Source: Cercis canadensis
Lineage: Eukaryota > Streptophyta > Magnoliopsida > Fabales > Fabaceae
Direction of reading: 5' to 3'
Assembly: GCA_003255065.1 (NCBI GenBank)
Contig: QAOA01006876.1
Coordinates: forward strand, 384,463 to 448,462
DNA: 64,000 bases
In this document: in pieces, positions 53,101 through 63,427 of the stretch
How the letters are laid out: every line of letters begins with the position of its first letter
How positions within the stretch are numbered: the stretch's first letter is position 1
The notes under the pieces: generated by a model
The model's database searches: none
Seen by the model: only the letters and a program-made list of their open reading frames with translations
Told to the model about the DNA's origin: nothing
Position numbers and translations under genes: made by a program

Positions 53101-53223
53101 GTATGTAAAGACTATTGAAGAGACACCCAAGTCCATGAAGTCCTTATAAGAATCAGACAAGCTAAGGAGCAGAAGCAAGTGTAACAGGGTCAGAAGACCC
53201 AGAATTGAAGATTTGGTCTTCAT
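50194..53223 (-). CDS. DUF2921 membrane protein, copy 4 (type II), intact
   Basis: The only fully open member of the array: one exon, 1,009 residues from the Met at 53223 (MKTKSSILGLLTLL). This start is shared with copy 2 and begins a clear signal peptide. An in-frame ATG at 53259 would add 12 residues ahead of it. The ectodomain to about residue 715 has three copies of one module (VFEGVYLE..LMCLLG, LSAEGTWDSSSGQLCMIGC, FLEGVYDPLTGDMHLIGC), each followed by an I.L.FP or LRYP strand pattern, and many N-X-S/T sites. The last about 290 residues hold about seven hydrophobic segments with the family signature PLRKLYYVGLTLLRL. The protein ends in RQVQNS without a RING finger. The layout resembles FLY1/Tul1-type membrane E3 ligases minus the RING. 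The function is not known; secretory-pathway membrane location is inferred. Confidence 0.92.
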   Translation of the reverse strand: MKTKSSILGLLTLLHLLLLLSLSDSYKDFMDLGVSSIVFTYKRVAEIEQHCSPFLSLASKLSPDDNRGYRLRKELSFAYGDWEQENGGSPLMPFDESDLLWSSLPQTAPLKLVSFQVKDINSVHHFENSVTIGGILSIGITRNDSYFIIPQSSPFYMRPGLSVLTIVFEGVYLESEESGGENLMCLLGNTTLPLSEPRGDYWDLANSHVSDYNLLQDDQILLVLRYPQTFNLTRRAIKGEMRSLNEGGSLKNFDDVHISSQLSHYSKYQFSSELTSRACDLHPYQEEMTEDGVTAFNGSEFCKTLPRVSEEAFNLFPNYKFSDRDAHQSKLGPFQPGKEINSANGWWDYEDFKLVLQHLICEEETTKARISVVLRVFPASIPVYTARVRTGLSSITLSAEGTWDSSSGQLCMIGCPGVVDSGIEGCNSQISLYFPRVFSIKQRSIILGSISSIINESDQFLPLLFDSARYPLDLYPSLGLHSASYPSYNYSKIKQATAIRDRNQPSKAFTLLKQIFLKYPALEDGQDTLAQLGHLSTNLNFNSYAFRHQSSDLYYLRIFIRMEVLSLGPLFGRYMPSLYDNNQVKTPGGTEMQKLTNSQFLNISVHLMYEYFTERPSVFAATYYRDFSPLFLEGVYDPLTGDMHLIGCRKVRDGRINLERGFDCHVEAKVHYPSETGRWLKNPSVEITISSQRNEDDPLHFSHINFRTYMIPYGKHRHDVAFRKLFEGVLRILISLVAVGIISSQLLYMNKNADFIPYISLVMLAQQILGYSAELIRATEILLESKESVSRRNNPYDLKEYTLFIKALKFLARFLVLSALLITARLYQKASEARNRPNAYGSNKPKRIPHYKHVILRHLKIHIGVCLVVLGLRYIEIFFRNDLQLMDAFVLPGVLMRQVETQVLWAQDFFLLPQIVDNSLWQSQVKPLRKLYYVGLTLLRLILYFYDYIRDPVSELYSDEGVFNQVDSDFLSISGIIAAPIIMIVLTIIVHIQQSLNYLKLASRQVQNS

Positions 53224-56200
53224 ATCTTGACACTTGGTATTACTGTACGATGCAGACATGCAGTATCTATCTGTGCCTCCCTAGCCTAGCCACAAAATTA
53301 GAGATCTAGTAAACCCAGATGATATAGGTTAAGTGAATAAGCCTATTCAAAATGAATGACATTATTGGAATCAGACTAAAGATTATTTGTCATTTTGACA
53401 AGATATAAGAGATAAAAAGGCACTTCACTTGAAGCATTAGACTGGGTAAGATCAAATTAAGTAACAGAAATATTAAACAGCTTGATGGCGATGCAGACAC
53501 TGACCTGAAAGAGATTGGTGTCCTTGTTGTTTGTCCTCTGCCCAAAAGAGAACGGTGGAACTCAAAACACAAAGCTCTCCTCAAGACAAGGTTGACCACA
53601 CTTATCTGGCATTATATGAACGAGTATCCTGTAAACTAGTGCTTCTTTATGTCCATTTTGACATTTGGGTTTGGAAACTTGGAATGCAATATTGGATCAT
53701 TTTTAAATCAGAAAAAATCGTGCGTCATTATAATAATGGATTTATACATTTGGCAATTATTTTTGTCCGTGATGAGTGCACATGAAGCATGTGTGTCTCT
53801 CTGGAACCATTACATAGAGTGATACAGATAGAGTTTAATAGCTGAAATTAGATTAAGTTATAATAATCCTAATGGACCACCCTTAATGGATTTGTCAAAT
53901 GTCAACTAACAAACATGGCTCAATCAAATATTTGAGGCCTGCACATGGGATGTGCTTGGGCTACGTTTCAAATTTCAATGCGTACTTAAGAGTTGGCCCA
54001 ATTCAAAGGGGAGCTTCAGTTTATTTTACCCATACCTAAAACTCTCCAAAAATAATTATTCTTCCTAATCTTTAGTTTATGCAGAAAGTGCGCATGCATA
54101 TATAATAATAATAATAATAATATAAAAGCGAAAGATGTAGACGATATTTTTGATAAAAGAAAAGTGGAAAGCTGAGCTTGAGGCGACTAAGTGCGGGGAA
54201 TTTAATTTTGACAATGAAATTTGATGTGGATAGTAGTAATGTACTTTCTGTTGACACATACGATAATTGGGAGTCAACAATTTTCTTAACATTATGTTCA
54301 AAAATTCCTGTCTTCACTGAGACTCTGAATAATAGTAAATATCTTTTTCTTTTAACAAGTTCATCTTTTCAATAGAGGCCGACCAAACTGATTCTATTCC
54401 ATCCTCCACTCTTCAGATTGCTATCTCTCCTCATTTATTCTTATCTATGGTCAAACGTAAGTGCTGATCCTCTGTTGTACTTGTACCACAAAATATACTC
54501 TATTCTTTCCTCTCCCCTTATTTACTCACGATACGCGATATTCAACTCATTTATTCTATTTCTCTTTAATTAATTTCAAACCCATTTTTGTGTGCCTTTC
54601 CTATATTTAAATTTCATCCTTCTACAAACCCCTCACTCATCACATATTTTCCATTCTCTCTTCTTTTTTACTTTTCTTGTTAATTCTACCTTATTTTCTT
54701 TTGAATTTAAATTATATGTGTTATCAATGTATAACGCTGTATACTATTATTAAATAAAAAACCTTATTTTCTTTTGAATTTAAATTATATGTGTTATCAA
54801 TGTATAATGCTGTATACTATTATTAAATAAAAAAAAATATATCACATCATTAAAGTAATGTTGGTAAAAAATTCCAAGTGTTTTTTATTACATTCCAGCA
54901 TATGATATTGTCAATAAAATTAAAATTAATTATTTCTTATTTTTCCCATCATAATTAGACTACATAATAGGAATAATAACCCACATTCCTTCTATTAATT
55001 TATCGCACTTACTCTGTGTAATATATCCATTCCTCACATCTATATTATGAGGAAATATTTTATTTTCTTTTATTTTTACTTTCATTGTAATTTATCTTTA
55101 TTTTCTGTTTTATCTATTAAAATTTAGGCTATATAAGGGGAATAACTAATATTCCTTCTATAAGTTTTATAATAGTCACTATTTGAATTTTAAACTTTTA
55201 AATTAATACATCTAATAATCAATATTCATGGGAGTGTTTTGTTAAAAACATTATTTCTCAATTTCCAAAAAAAAATCTTCTTACTTGTATGTATACTAAT
55301 TAATTAAGTTCAATGAGTAAATATTGAATTACTTTATTTGTAAGGCCTATATTCGAATCTCACTATGAGAAATCTCTATTTGATAAACAATCTGTAAGTA
55401 CTACTGTAAATTTTCGTTAAGGCCTGTGACATGGTCTAACCTTAGAATATAATAGTTTTTCTTCACGCTAAACTTTTAGTTACCAAAAAAGAAATAATAA
55501 GAAAAATGAATTAAGAATTGGAAGGGTTGTTGACTTGTTGTAAAGTGAGTTGGAAGAGGAAGTCCCATAGGCAAGTAAACATGCAAACAGCTAGCAATCA
55601 TTATAAAATAATGAAGCTTTAGATGGTATAAGGGCTGGGAATCTATCCTGAATGGTGAACACATGGAATTTAGTGGAACAATCCCTATTTGTATTTTGTA
55701 ATCAACAATTGCAGTATCTAGTGATTCTCATCTTATGTACAAATCCTTCTCAACCCGTAAACGTACATATCATTGGCTTTCCGCAAAGTCCATAAGAATA
55801 TCTTTTTTAATATAATACAACTTAAAGTCCAATACTTCTCCCTTTTCTGTCATAAATACCATTCTCTGTGATCCAAGTTGAATAGAATTTTGAATTTGAA
55901 TTTTGTGATCATTTTTATAACTATTGCATGAACTTCAAAGATAGAGCTTTTGATAAATAATTGGATTCATGCAGAAGAATAGAATCTCTAATTTCTTATC
56001 CTTCCTCCTAACTTTATTACTTATTCTAAGTATCTTAGACTTTCTCAGACCGCACTATTTGTTGCATATATCCACTTATTTATTCCTGTTTTTTTAGTTT
56101 TAATTGTTTATAATGCCCTTTCTCTTTATTTGATACCAATAAATAGTTAAGAATGCGCGTCACCTTTTAGGAGGTGTCATCCATATATAAATACATACAA

Positions 56201-56997
56201 ACATATACTCAGAAATAAGCTTTGGAAATTAATCTAGAAAATATATTGGATGAAGCTAAATTTATTAAATTTTGAGTGAACTATCCCAACTTTAAAGGTC
56301 CCGTTATTAATGTACACATAACTGTAATTTTGTATGAGAGAGCAATTTGAGACTCTTATTTTATTAATGATAGGCCTTAAACACAATATCATATATTCTT
56401 ACGATAAGAACCTTATGACTAACTCCAATTAACACCGTACGCTATTTTTAACTCTATTATACTCTAAATATTGTTTGCGTTTGCATGTCTGCATGGTGGG
56501 TGTAGAAATTAGGTAATCGTAAGTGGTATAATTTTTTAAGCTTTAGAAGTGCAATAATTGTCGTTAAAAGGTAGTATCCATTCCGTTCCATTCACCTTAG
56601 TTATATATAAAATTCATTGGTCGATATGGACCAATCACCAGCTTACAACATTCTTTATCTAAATATTATTATGCCTTTAACTTTTGTTGAAGCTTTTGAC
56701 GCAAAGAGAAAGTCTCATCCTTTTTTTTTTTCCTTCTTCTTTACAAAAAATTATAAATTGCCAATTTGAGTATATTTCTTTATGCAATTTTTTTTTCTTT
56801 GCGCTGAAATAGAGAGAAATTTGCATGAGAATTGCTTCAATGTATGATTATGAAGCAAATATCTTAAAATTAAAAGGTATACGGTGGTCATGAACTACTA
56901 CTGTTCAGGTTCTATGTCTAAAAGTACGTCAGGCCAGGTAGCATTGGAGAAATAGAATGTGGGCCACTTCTTAGGGCCCATCTTTTTTCTTGGTCCA
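53224..56997. other. Intergenic region after the DUF2921 array
   Basis: 53224-53620 is the 5' flank of copy 4 and resembles that of copy 2. Beyond it the DNA is AT-rich without a credible gene. It contains a trinucleotide AAT tract near 54101-54123 and a 73-bp tandem duplication at 54689-54834. Confidence 0.6.
54689..54834. repeat. 73-bp tandem duplication
   Basis: Two head-to-tail copies (54689-54761 and 54762-54834) start CCTTATTTTCTTTTG and end in A-runs. They differ at one position seen by eye (aacgctg versus aatgctg). Confidence 0.9.
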
Positions 56998-57387
56998 TCT
57001 TCCGAGGGCCCACTTAACAAGTTGCTCGGTTGCCTGAGCTCCGACCACAGACTCAGGCGGCGGTGCTGATGGTGCTCCAGTTCTCCCCCAGTGGTAGATG
57101 GCGCAGGTTAAGGGCAACTAGCTCCATGGTGCACGTTAATATAGAGTGCGGGTTCACCACCGGGTCGAGCTTTGACGGATACCTTTTTTTNTCTTCCGAG
57201 GGCCCACTTAACAAGTTGCTCGGTTGCCTGAGCTCCGAGCCACCGACTCAGGCGGCGGTGCTGATGGTGCTCCAGTGCTCCCCCAGTGGTAGATGGCGCA
57301 GGTTAAGGGCAACTAGCTCCATGGTGCACGTTAATATAGAGTGCGGGTTCACCACCGGGTCGAGCTTTGACGGATACCTTTTTTTTT
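56998..57387. repeat. GC-rich block duplicated around an N
   Basis: 56998-57190 and 57192-57387 carry the same roughly 190-bp sequence with a few differences, separated by one N at 57191. This is most likely an unmerged contig overlap. The block itself is much richer in G and C than its surroundings. I do not recognise it. Confidence 0.8.
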
Positions 57388-57561
57388 AAAAAAAAAAGGA
57401 CAAAAATGTGAGAAATGGGGACAAGGGAGGAATATTCTTGTGTGAAAATGGGCCAGACAAAAGGGATATTCAGAAGGACGATATGGAAGAATATTACGGA
57501 CACGTGTCACGAGGATAATCTTCTTCTCTTTTCTTTTCTCTTTGTTTGTTCTTTCTTTCCC

Positions 57562-57564
<3 letters not shown>

Positions 57565-57598
<34 letters not shown>
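57565..57598. repeat. (GA)n microsatellite
   Basis: About 17 GA repeats followed by an A-run. Confidence 0.9.
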
Positions 57599-57602
<4 letters not shown>

Positions 57603-58309
57603 AAAGAGAGAATCTGAAGAAAAGGCATGGGTTGGAGGCTAGCTTGTATCTGAAGACTGGTGTTGGAAAGCAACTAACCATTCATTATTGCCTGCTCAGG
57701 GAATTCGATGCACCCTCTCTTTCTCACACATTTACCTTTCCCTTTTCATTTCTGATTAGAAAAACATTATCTTTATTTCTCACTGCCTCCTTTTTACATT
57801 TTTGGACATTATTTTCCTCTTGAGAAAAATGGTACATTTATAATATTTTTTATCATTTTCTCACATTATAAGCCTTTGTTGAATTAGCCTTATCCCCAAA
57901 AAAAAGAAAAAAATTCCGTGGGCCGAGTTGTTTTGACTAACGGATTCTCGGCCCATGTGGTAGAATACTGTTGGTATATACCAGTATCGTATGGCGCGTG
58001 TGTGAGTTTGCATTCTTAAAACTTAGAAAGGAAGGAAACATTAACAAAATAACACAGCACATGTATGAGTCGTATGAGCGCATGAGTCATGTGTTTCATA
58101 AAACACTAAAAAGAAACAAAAAATCTAAACAATGTGTTTATCCTTTATATAACTAATGTCCCTCTAAACTGCTGACATTCTTGTACCACAGAAAACACAG
58201 CTATTTCTCATGCTTTCCTTTCATTTCTACCTGTATTAACCACATAATCACTTTAATCCAAAACTATCATGTAAATCTTTACTTTTGTCATTTTTGTATT
58301 ATGCATATT

Positions 58310-58337
58310 GAGAGAGAGAGAGAGAGAGAGAGAGAGG
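58310..58337. repeat. (GA)n microsatellite
   Basis: About 13 GA repeats. Confidence 0.9.
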
Positions 58338-58437
58338 AGGGCAGAATGATTAATGTTAAAGAATTAGAAAGTGCTATAATAGGCATAGTTTAAAGAGAAG
58401 AAAGTGGAGTTAAAAATGCTAAAACAATAATAAAAGA

Positions 58438-58521
58438 AAAGGGAATTTTTGAATTTATTTATTTGAAAATAAAACTTTNAAAAGGGAAATTTTGAATTTA
58501 TTTATTTGAAAATAAAACTTT
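58438..58521. repeat. Short duplication around N 58479
   Basis: About 40 bases on the left of the N recur on its right with minor change. This is probably an assembly join. Confidence 0.8.
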
Positions 58522-59047
58522 TACATCAATATTTAATCTTCATTTAAAATGTTGTTTTTATTAATTTATCTTCTATAAAATTTTGAAGTTGTTTTGGAAA
58601 AAAATAAAAAATTGAAGAACTATTGAAGAGTTCTCTTACTTACATATCACATATATGACTAATTATTTAGTACCATAATATAGGTGGTACCAATATCATA
58701 TGCATAAGGATAATTTAAGCTGTGTATTTTGTAACTCTCACAAATTTATTTAGTATTAGTTATAATTTTTTCTTGAAATAAGGATATTATGGTATTAAAT
58801 AATTAACTCACATAAACATATAAATTTTGAAAAAAATTATTTGTACAATATAGACATCCCTGTTTCATGATGAAACACATTATCCATCATGTCCATGCAC
58901 ATGGTATATTGAAAGTGTTAAAGAAGCTGACACTAAAGTGTGGTATATATATTATTTACAAACAAATAAATGAAAAAATATGGTTGTTATCTTGCTTATA
59001 TGAACCCACAACACAAGGAATCAAGTAATAAACTTCATAAGTTGTTC

Positions 59048-59128
59048 CAAGAGTCGTAACCCGACCCAAAATTGAGTTGGAGCATGANCAAGAGTCGTAA
59101 CCCGACCCAAAATTCAGTTGGAGCATGA
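59048..59128. repeat. Short duplication around N 59088
   Basis: The 40 bases 59048-59087 recur at 59089-59128 with one difference (attgag/attcag). This is probably an assembly join. Confidence 0.85.
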
Positions 59129-59449
59129 GAACCCTGCTCCGTACCGAAAAGAGCAAAAAAATTGGTGTAAAATGTTTAGGTGATGATTGTTAAGCTACAC
59201 ATTCTCTTGATTAGGAGGTTTTTAGTGGGACTTAGAGTTTGAATTTAGTGTCATTGCGAAGATCTCAAAAAATTGAGTCACCCGGTATGTGCAAAAATAC
59301 ACAGTTTCTTATAAAATACAAGAACGACAATATATAAAAAAAATGTGCCAAACAAAATATTTAACTTTTTCTAAAAAAAAAATAGAATCTAGTATGATTT
59401 TATATATTGTGCCGCTTTTATATTTTATAAGAAACTGTGTGTTTTGTCA

Positions 59450-59478
59450 TATACTAAATGACTNCATACTAAATGACT
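59450..59478. repeat. Short duplication around N 59464
   Basis: The 14 bases CATACTAAATGACT lie on both sides of the N. This is probably an assembly join. Confidence 0.8.
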
Positions 59479-61118
59479 TTATTTTTTAAGATATTTGCTA
59501 TAAAATTAAAATGATTAAGTAGATCCCACTAAAAATTTCCAATCAATAGCACACTGCACTCCTCTAATAGGGTGTAGCTTAACCAACATCAAATATAAGA
59601 GAATCTTCTTACCTTCCTACCCACTTCACTAAAGTTAGTAGCAGAAGAAGATTCTCCTCTGTTAACCTCCTTTATCACTCTTTTGGAGGGTGATTTTTTT
59701 TAAGCCCCTTTAAGCTTCGTGGGTTGTGTTCCCTTAATTTAGAGTCGCAGAATTGGAACTAAGATATTCTTTCCTTAGAGGCAAATATTTTATTCTTTAG
59801 GATGAATGTGTCGTTTTTTAGATTAGATATTCCTCCCCTTCTCTCTGAATGCACTCAAATTCAGGACAATTATTCAACTTTTAAGCCCAAAAAGAAAGTT
59901 GCTAGGTGGATTGATACTAAAACCTATTTGAATATGTGCTTTCCCTCTCCCTCTTTCTCTCTTTCTCTTTATTCAACGGAGTAATGGTAAAAATTATGTT
60001 TATGGTATATGCTCCCCACAAAGTTTTTGTTATTAATTAATCATGTTAGAATCATGAATTCCTAATACAACATCAATACCATACACTGGTAACTGGTCCA
60101 TAAGTAGTACCAGTTGCCATTCACGTGGCTGACATCTGGCATGCTGTTGGTATAATAGATTAATTTCCTGTTCATTCCTTCAGAACAAACATGAGCTATA
60201 TATATCAATCAAATAGTAAGTATTTAATCTTACTCGTTGCCCAAATCCCTAAAGGGATTCACATGATATCATAAATGATAGGCACTTGGCAGCTATTAAT
60301 TTGTATGTGATATCCCTTTGATTTACCTTAGGTTCTGTTTAAGATGTTTAAGATGGTGTTAAGATCATTTGATGCATGACATATGTAAATGTAAAATCGT
60401 TATCCTTGTACTTAATCCACAAAGAGAACTTTGAACATAAAATGGTGGATATCCATTAAAGCAAATACAATCTCAGATAAAAAGGAGAAAAACAGAGAAA
60501 GAAAAGAAAAGAAAAGTAACAAAGATTACACACTGTTTATTAAGTTTGATTTGAAATTGAAGAAGAATCTGAGTCTCATTTGCACATAGCTCTTATGATA
60601 TGAGTAGAAAGGGTAAAAGGAGTAGAAGGCAAGGGGAGGGGAGGGGGGCATAAAAGAGAGAAAGTAATAAAAGAAAAAAAGGGGTAACAGTAAGAAGAAT
60701 CATCTTTTTAAAATGGTGATTTTGAATTGGTACAAAGACACTACTACTTAAAGGTTCTAAAACCAGGCTCTAAGCACATGACCCTGTAATGTCAGAGTCT
60801 CTGATTCCTTCTCTCACAGCACCTCTCTCATGTTTTAACTTTTTTAGCCTTGGTTCTTTGTAGGAAGTTACATCCCTCTGCTTTATCCCCTGCTTTTTCT
60901 TTTGTCTCTTTCTCTCTCTTAAACACTGCTTTATTCCCCCTTGAACTCCCCCCTCAAAAGAAGACGATCCTCCCTCGATCCTCCTTGTGTTCACAAACAA
61001 CATAGCCCCCCTTTCTCTCTCTCTCTCTCGCCCCCACCAAACTTAAACATAGAAAGGAAGAGGCCAAACACCCTCTTTTGCTCTCGTTTGTTCCTACATA
61101 CCCTGTTCCTATTTTGGC

Positions 61119-61148
61119 ATGTCCATCTTCTTCAACAGTGCTTGTTAA
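61119..61148 (+). promoter_or_regulatory. Upstream ORF in the EFM-like leader
   Basis: A nine-codon upstream frame (MSIFFNSAC then stop) ends 36 bases before the main start codon. It lies in the probable 5' leader and could reduce translation of the main frame. Whether it is transcribed or conserved is not known. Confidence 0.35.
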
Positions 61149-61184
61149 TTAGAGTTATTGTGATTGTTTTACGTGAACAAAAAA

Positions 61185-63427
61185 ATGACATCGTCCTCCG
61201 AACTAAGCCTGGATTACAAACCCCATAGCTATTCCATGCTACTCAAATCTTTTGGAGATCAGCAGAGTGATCAGACCTACAAACTTGAAGAATACCTTTC
61301 TCGCCTAGAGGAAGAACGTCTCAAGATTGATGCCTTCAAGCGCGAGCTTCCTCTCTGCATGCAACTTCTTACGAACGGTAATCTTAATTCGTCAGAAAAA
61401 CATGCATGTTAATTCTTATTAACAACCCTGCAATTAATAAATATATAAGAAACCGTAAAAAACTAAAGAATTTAATACCATGATATGAAATATTATATAT
61501 ACTATCTAACTGAGGATATGATATTCATTTCTCAGATATATATGTCAATGGCTATGGTAATCGACCTGCTTTATCTTTTTCTTTTCCTTCCTCATATACA
61601 AGTGAGAGAGAGCTTTATCGCATACTCAATCATTTGTCAAGCTTTATTTCTTTGAATACACAAAGCAGATAGTAAAATCCTTTTGTGTAGAGATATATAG
61701 ATATATGTACCATGCAATATTGCAATCTCAATTTCATTTTATTGTTATTTTCTGTGTATTAATTAAACAATTTAGTTACCCTCATTCTTTTCTGTTCTGT
61801 TGGTTCAGCTATGGAGGGTTTAAGGCAGCAACTACAGACTTTTAGAGGAAATCAAGGCACAAGGCCAGTTCTCGAGGAATTCATACCCATAAAGCATTCA
61901 ACCTCTGAAAGCTCTGAAAAGGCACCAAACATGTCTGACAAGGCAAATTGGATGACATCTGCTCAACTATGGAGCCAAGCAAGTGAAGGAAGCAAGCCAC
62001 AATCCACAATCACATTACCCAAAGAATCTGATATTGGCTTCAACGTTAGCCCTAAGCTAGCTTTAGACAACAAACAGAGGAATGGTGGAGCCTTCCTTCC
62101 ATTTTCAAAAGAAAGAAACTCGTGCCATGGCCCTGCATTGCGGGCTCTCCCTGAGCTTGCTCTTGCCTCTGCTGAGAAAGATATGGAGGACAAGAAATGT
62201 GCAGAGCCTGAAAATGGAGCATCATGTCCAAAGAGGGAGAATTCTGGCAAAGGAGGCAATGGTGGGGTGGTGATTGATCAAGGAAAAGGATCTGCAGCTG
62301 CATCTGAGCCACAAACAACCAATACCACCAATAACACAAGTACTACACAAACTCATAGGAAAGCAAGAAGGTGCTGGTCACCAGACTTGCACCGCAGATT
62401 TGTGAACGCTCTTCAAATGCTTGGTGGATCTCAAGGTATAACAGATTCACAAATAACATTACCAAAATTAGCAGGGCCCAGAGAAAAAATAAAAAATAAA
62501 AATTGAACCTTTACAATCTCGTATATAAAACAAAACATAACTAACTCAGGTAGCTCTTTTAATCATTAACATAATCAAAACTTGATTCGTCATCATAATT
62601 ATTACTGTTAGTGGTATTTGTGAGACACAATTGTGATTTTGTTTTTGTTTATTATGAAAACAGTGGCCACACCAAAACAAATCAGGGAGCTGATGAAGGT
62701 TGACGGTTTGACCAATGATGAAGTTAAAAGCCATCTTCAGGTATTTCCCTCTTTTTCTCTTTCTGTGCATGCAGAGAGGCATGAAAGAGTGGCCTAGCTT
62801 GTAGTATGGCTTCACTGACAACGTACTACTCTGCACAACGCATATTCTGCATTTCAATTAAACAGAACAGAAGAGAGTCAGACTCAGTACAAAACTAACT
62901 TTGTTTCTTTCTTTTCCCTTTTTGTTTGTTCACAGAAATATAGGCTTCACACTAGACGACCCAGTCCAAGCCCACAAGCAGGCGGAGCACCCGCACCGCA
63001 GCTCGTAGTTCTAGGAGGGATTTGGGTCCCACCGGAGTATGCCACGGCAGCAGCAGCCGCCCCTGGCCTCTATGGCCCACACCCTACTTCCCATGCACCA
63101 CCACCACACTATTGCACTGCCACCCCTGTGCCCCAAGATTTTTACACTGCTACCCCGGCGCAGCCACCGCTGCCACCGCAACCGCACCACCACGCTCTCC
63201 ATCACCACCTCCACATGTACAAAACGGCGTCGCACACCCACACCTCGCCGGAATCTGACGTTCGTGGAGGCGGTGACCGGTCGGAGAGTATCGAGGATGG
63301 CAAGTCCGAAAGCAGCAGTTGGAAGGGGGAGAGTGGTGAGAACGAAGGAGACAGAAAAGGATTGGCTGCGCTTAGAGATCAAGATGGAGAGGACAGCAAT
63401 GGGAGTGACATCACTCTCAAATTCTAG
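61185..63427 (+). CDS. EFM: G2-like MYB transcription factor, EFM/HHO4-like
   Basis: Four exons, 61185-61377, 61809-62435, 62664-62740 and 62936-63427, all with GT..AG borders and consistent phases, encode 462 residues. The N terminus ([23 protein letters not shown]) and the conserved block [20 protein letters not shown] mark the HHO/NIGT1 family. A single G2-like MYB domain ([49 protein letters not shown]) lies at about 244-305 and is split by introns 2 and 3. The C terminus is rich in His and Pro and ends NGSDITLKF. It matches Arabidopsis EFM (At2g03500, HHO4), a nuclear repressor that delays flowering through FT, nearly throughout. Orthology is from memory. The start at 61185 matches EFM, not the in-frame ATG seven codons upstream. 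Confidence 0.94.

Larger units (their letters stand above)
57388..61184. other. Intergenic region and EFM promoter
   Basis: No credible gene. It contains GA repeats (57565-57598, 58310-58337), three small duplications around single N characters, and C/T-rich leader sequence of the MYB gene from about 60900 (CT repeat at about 61013-61029). Confidence 0.6.

Noticed and set aside
54072-54317. Two overlapping minus-strand frames with Tyr/Ile runs
   Set aside because: They are translations of an AAT repeat and AT-rich DNA.
55300-55450. TTCGAATCTCA as a possible tRNA gene
   Set aside because: Only a B-box-like stretch is present; no cloverleaf or A box can be drawn.
57415-57823. Plus-strand frames through the GA repeat (RERERE...)
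   Set aside because: They are translations of a microsatellite.
63011-63382. A 123-codon minus-strand frame opposite the last EFM exon
   Set aside because: It is the shadow of GC-rich coding sequence on the plus strand.
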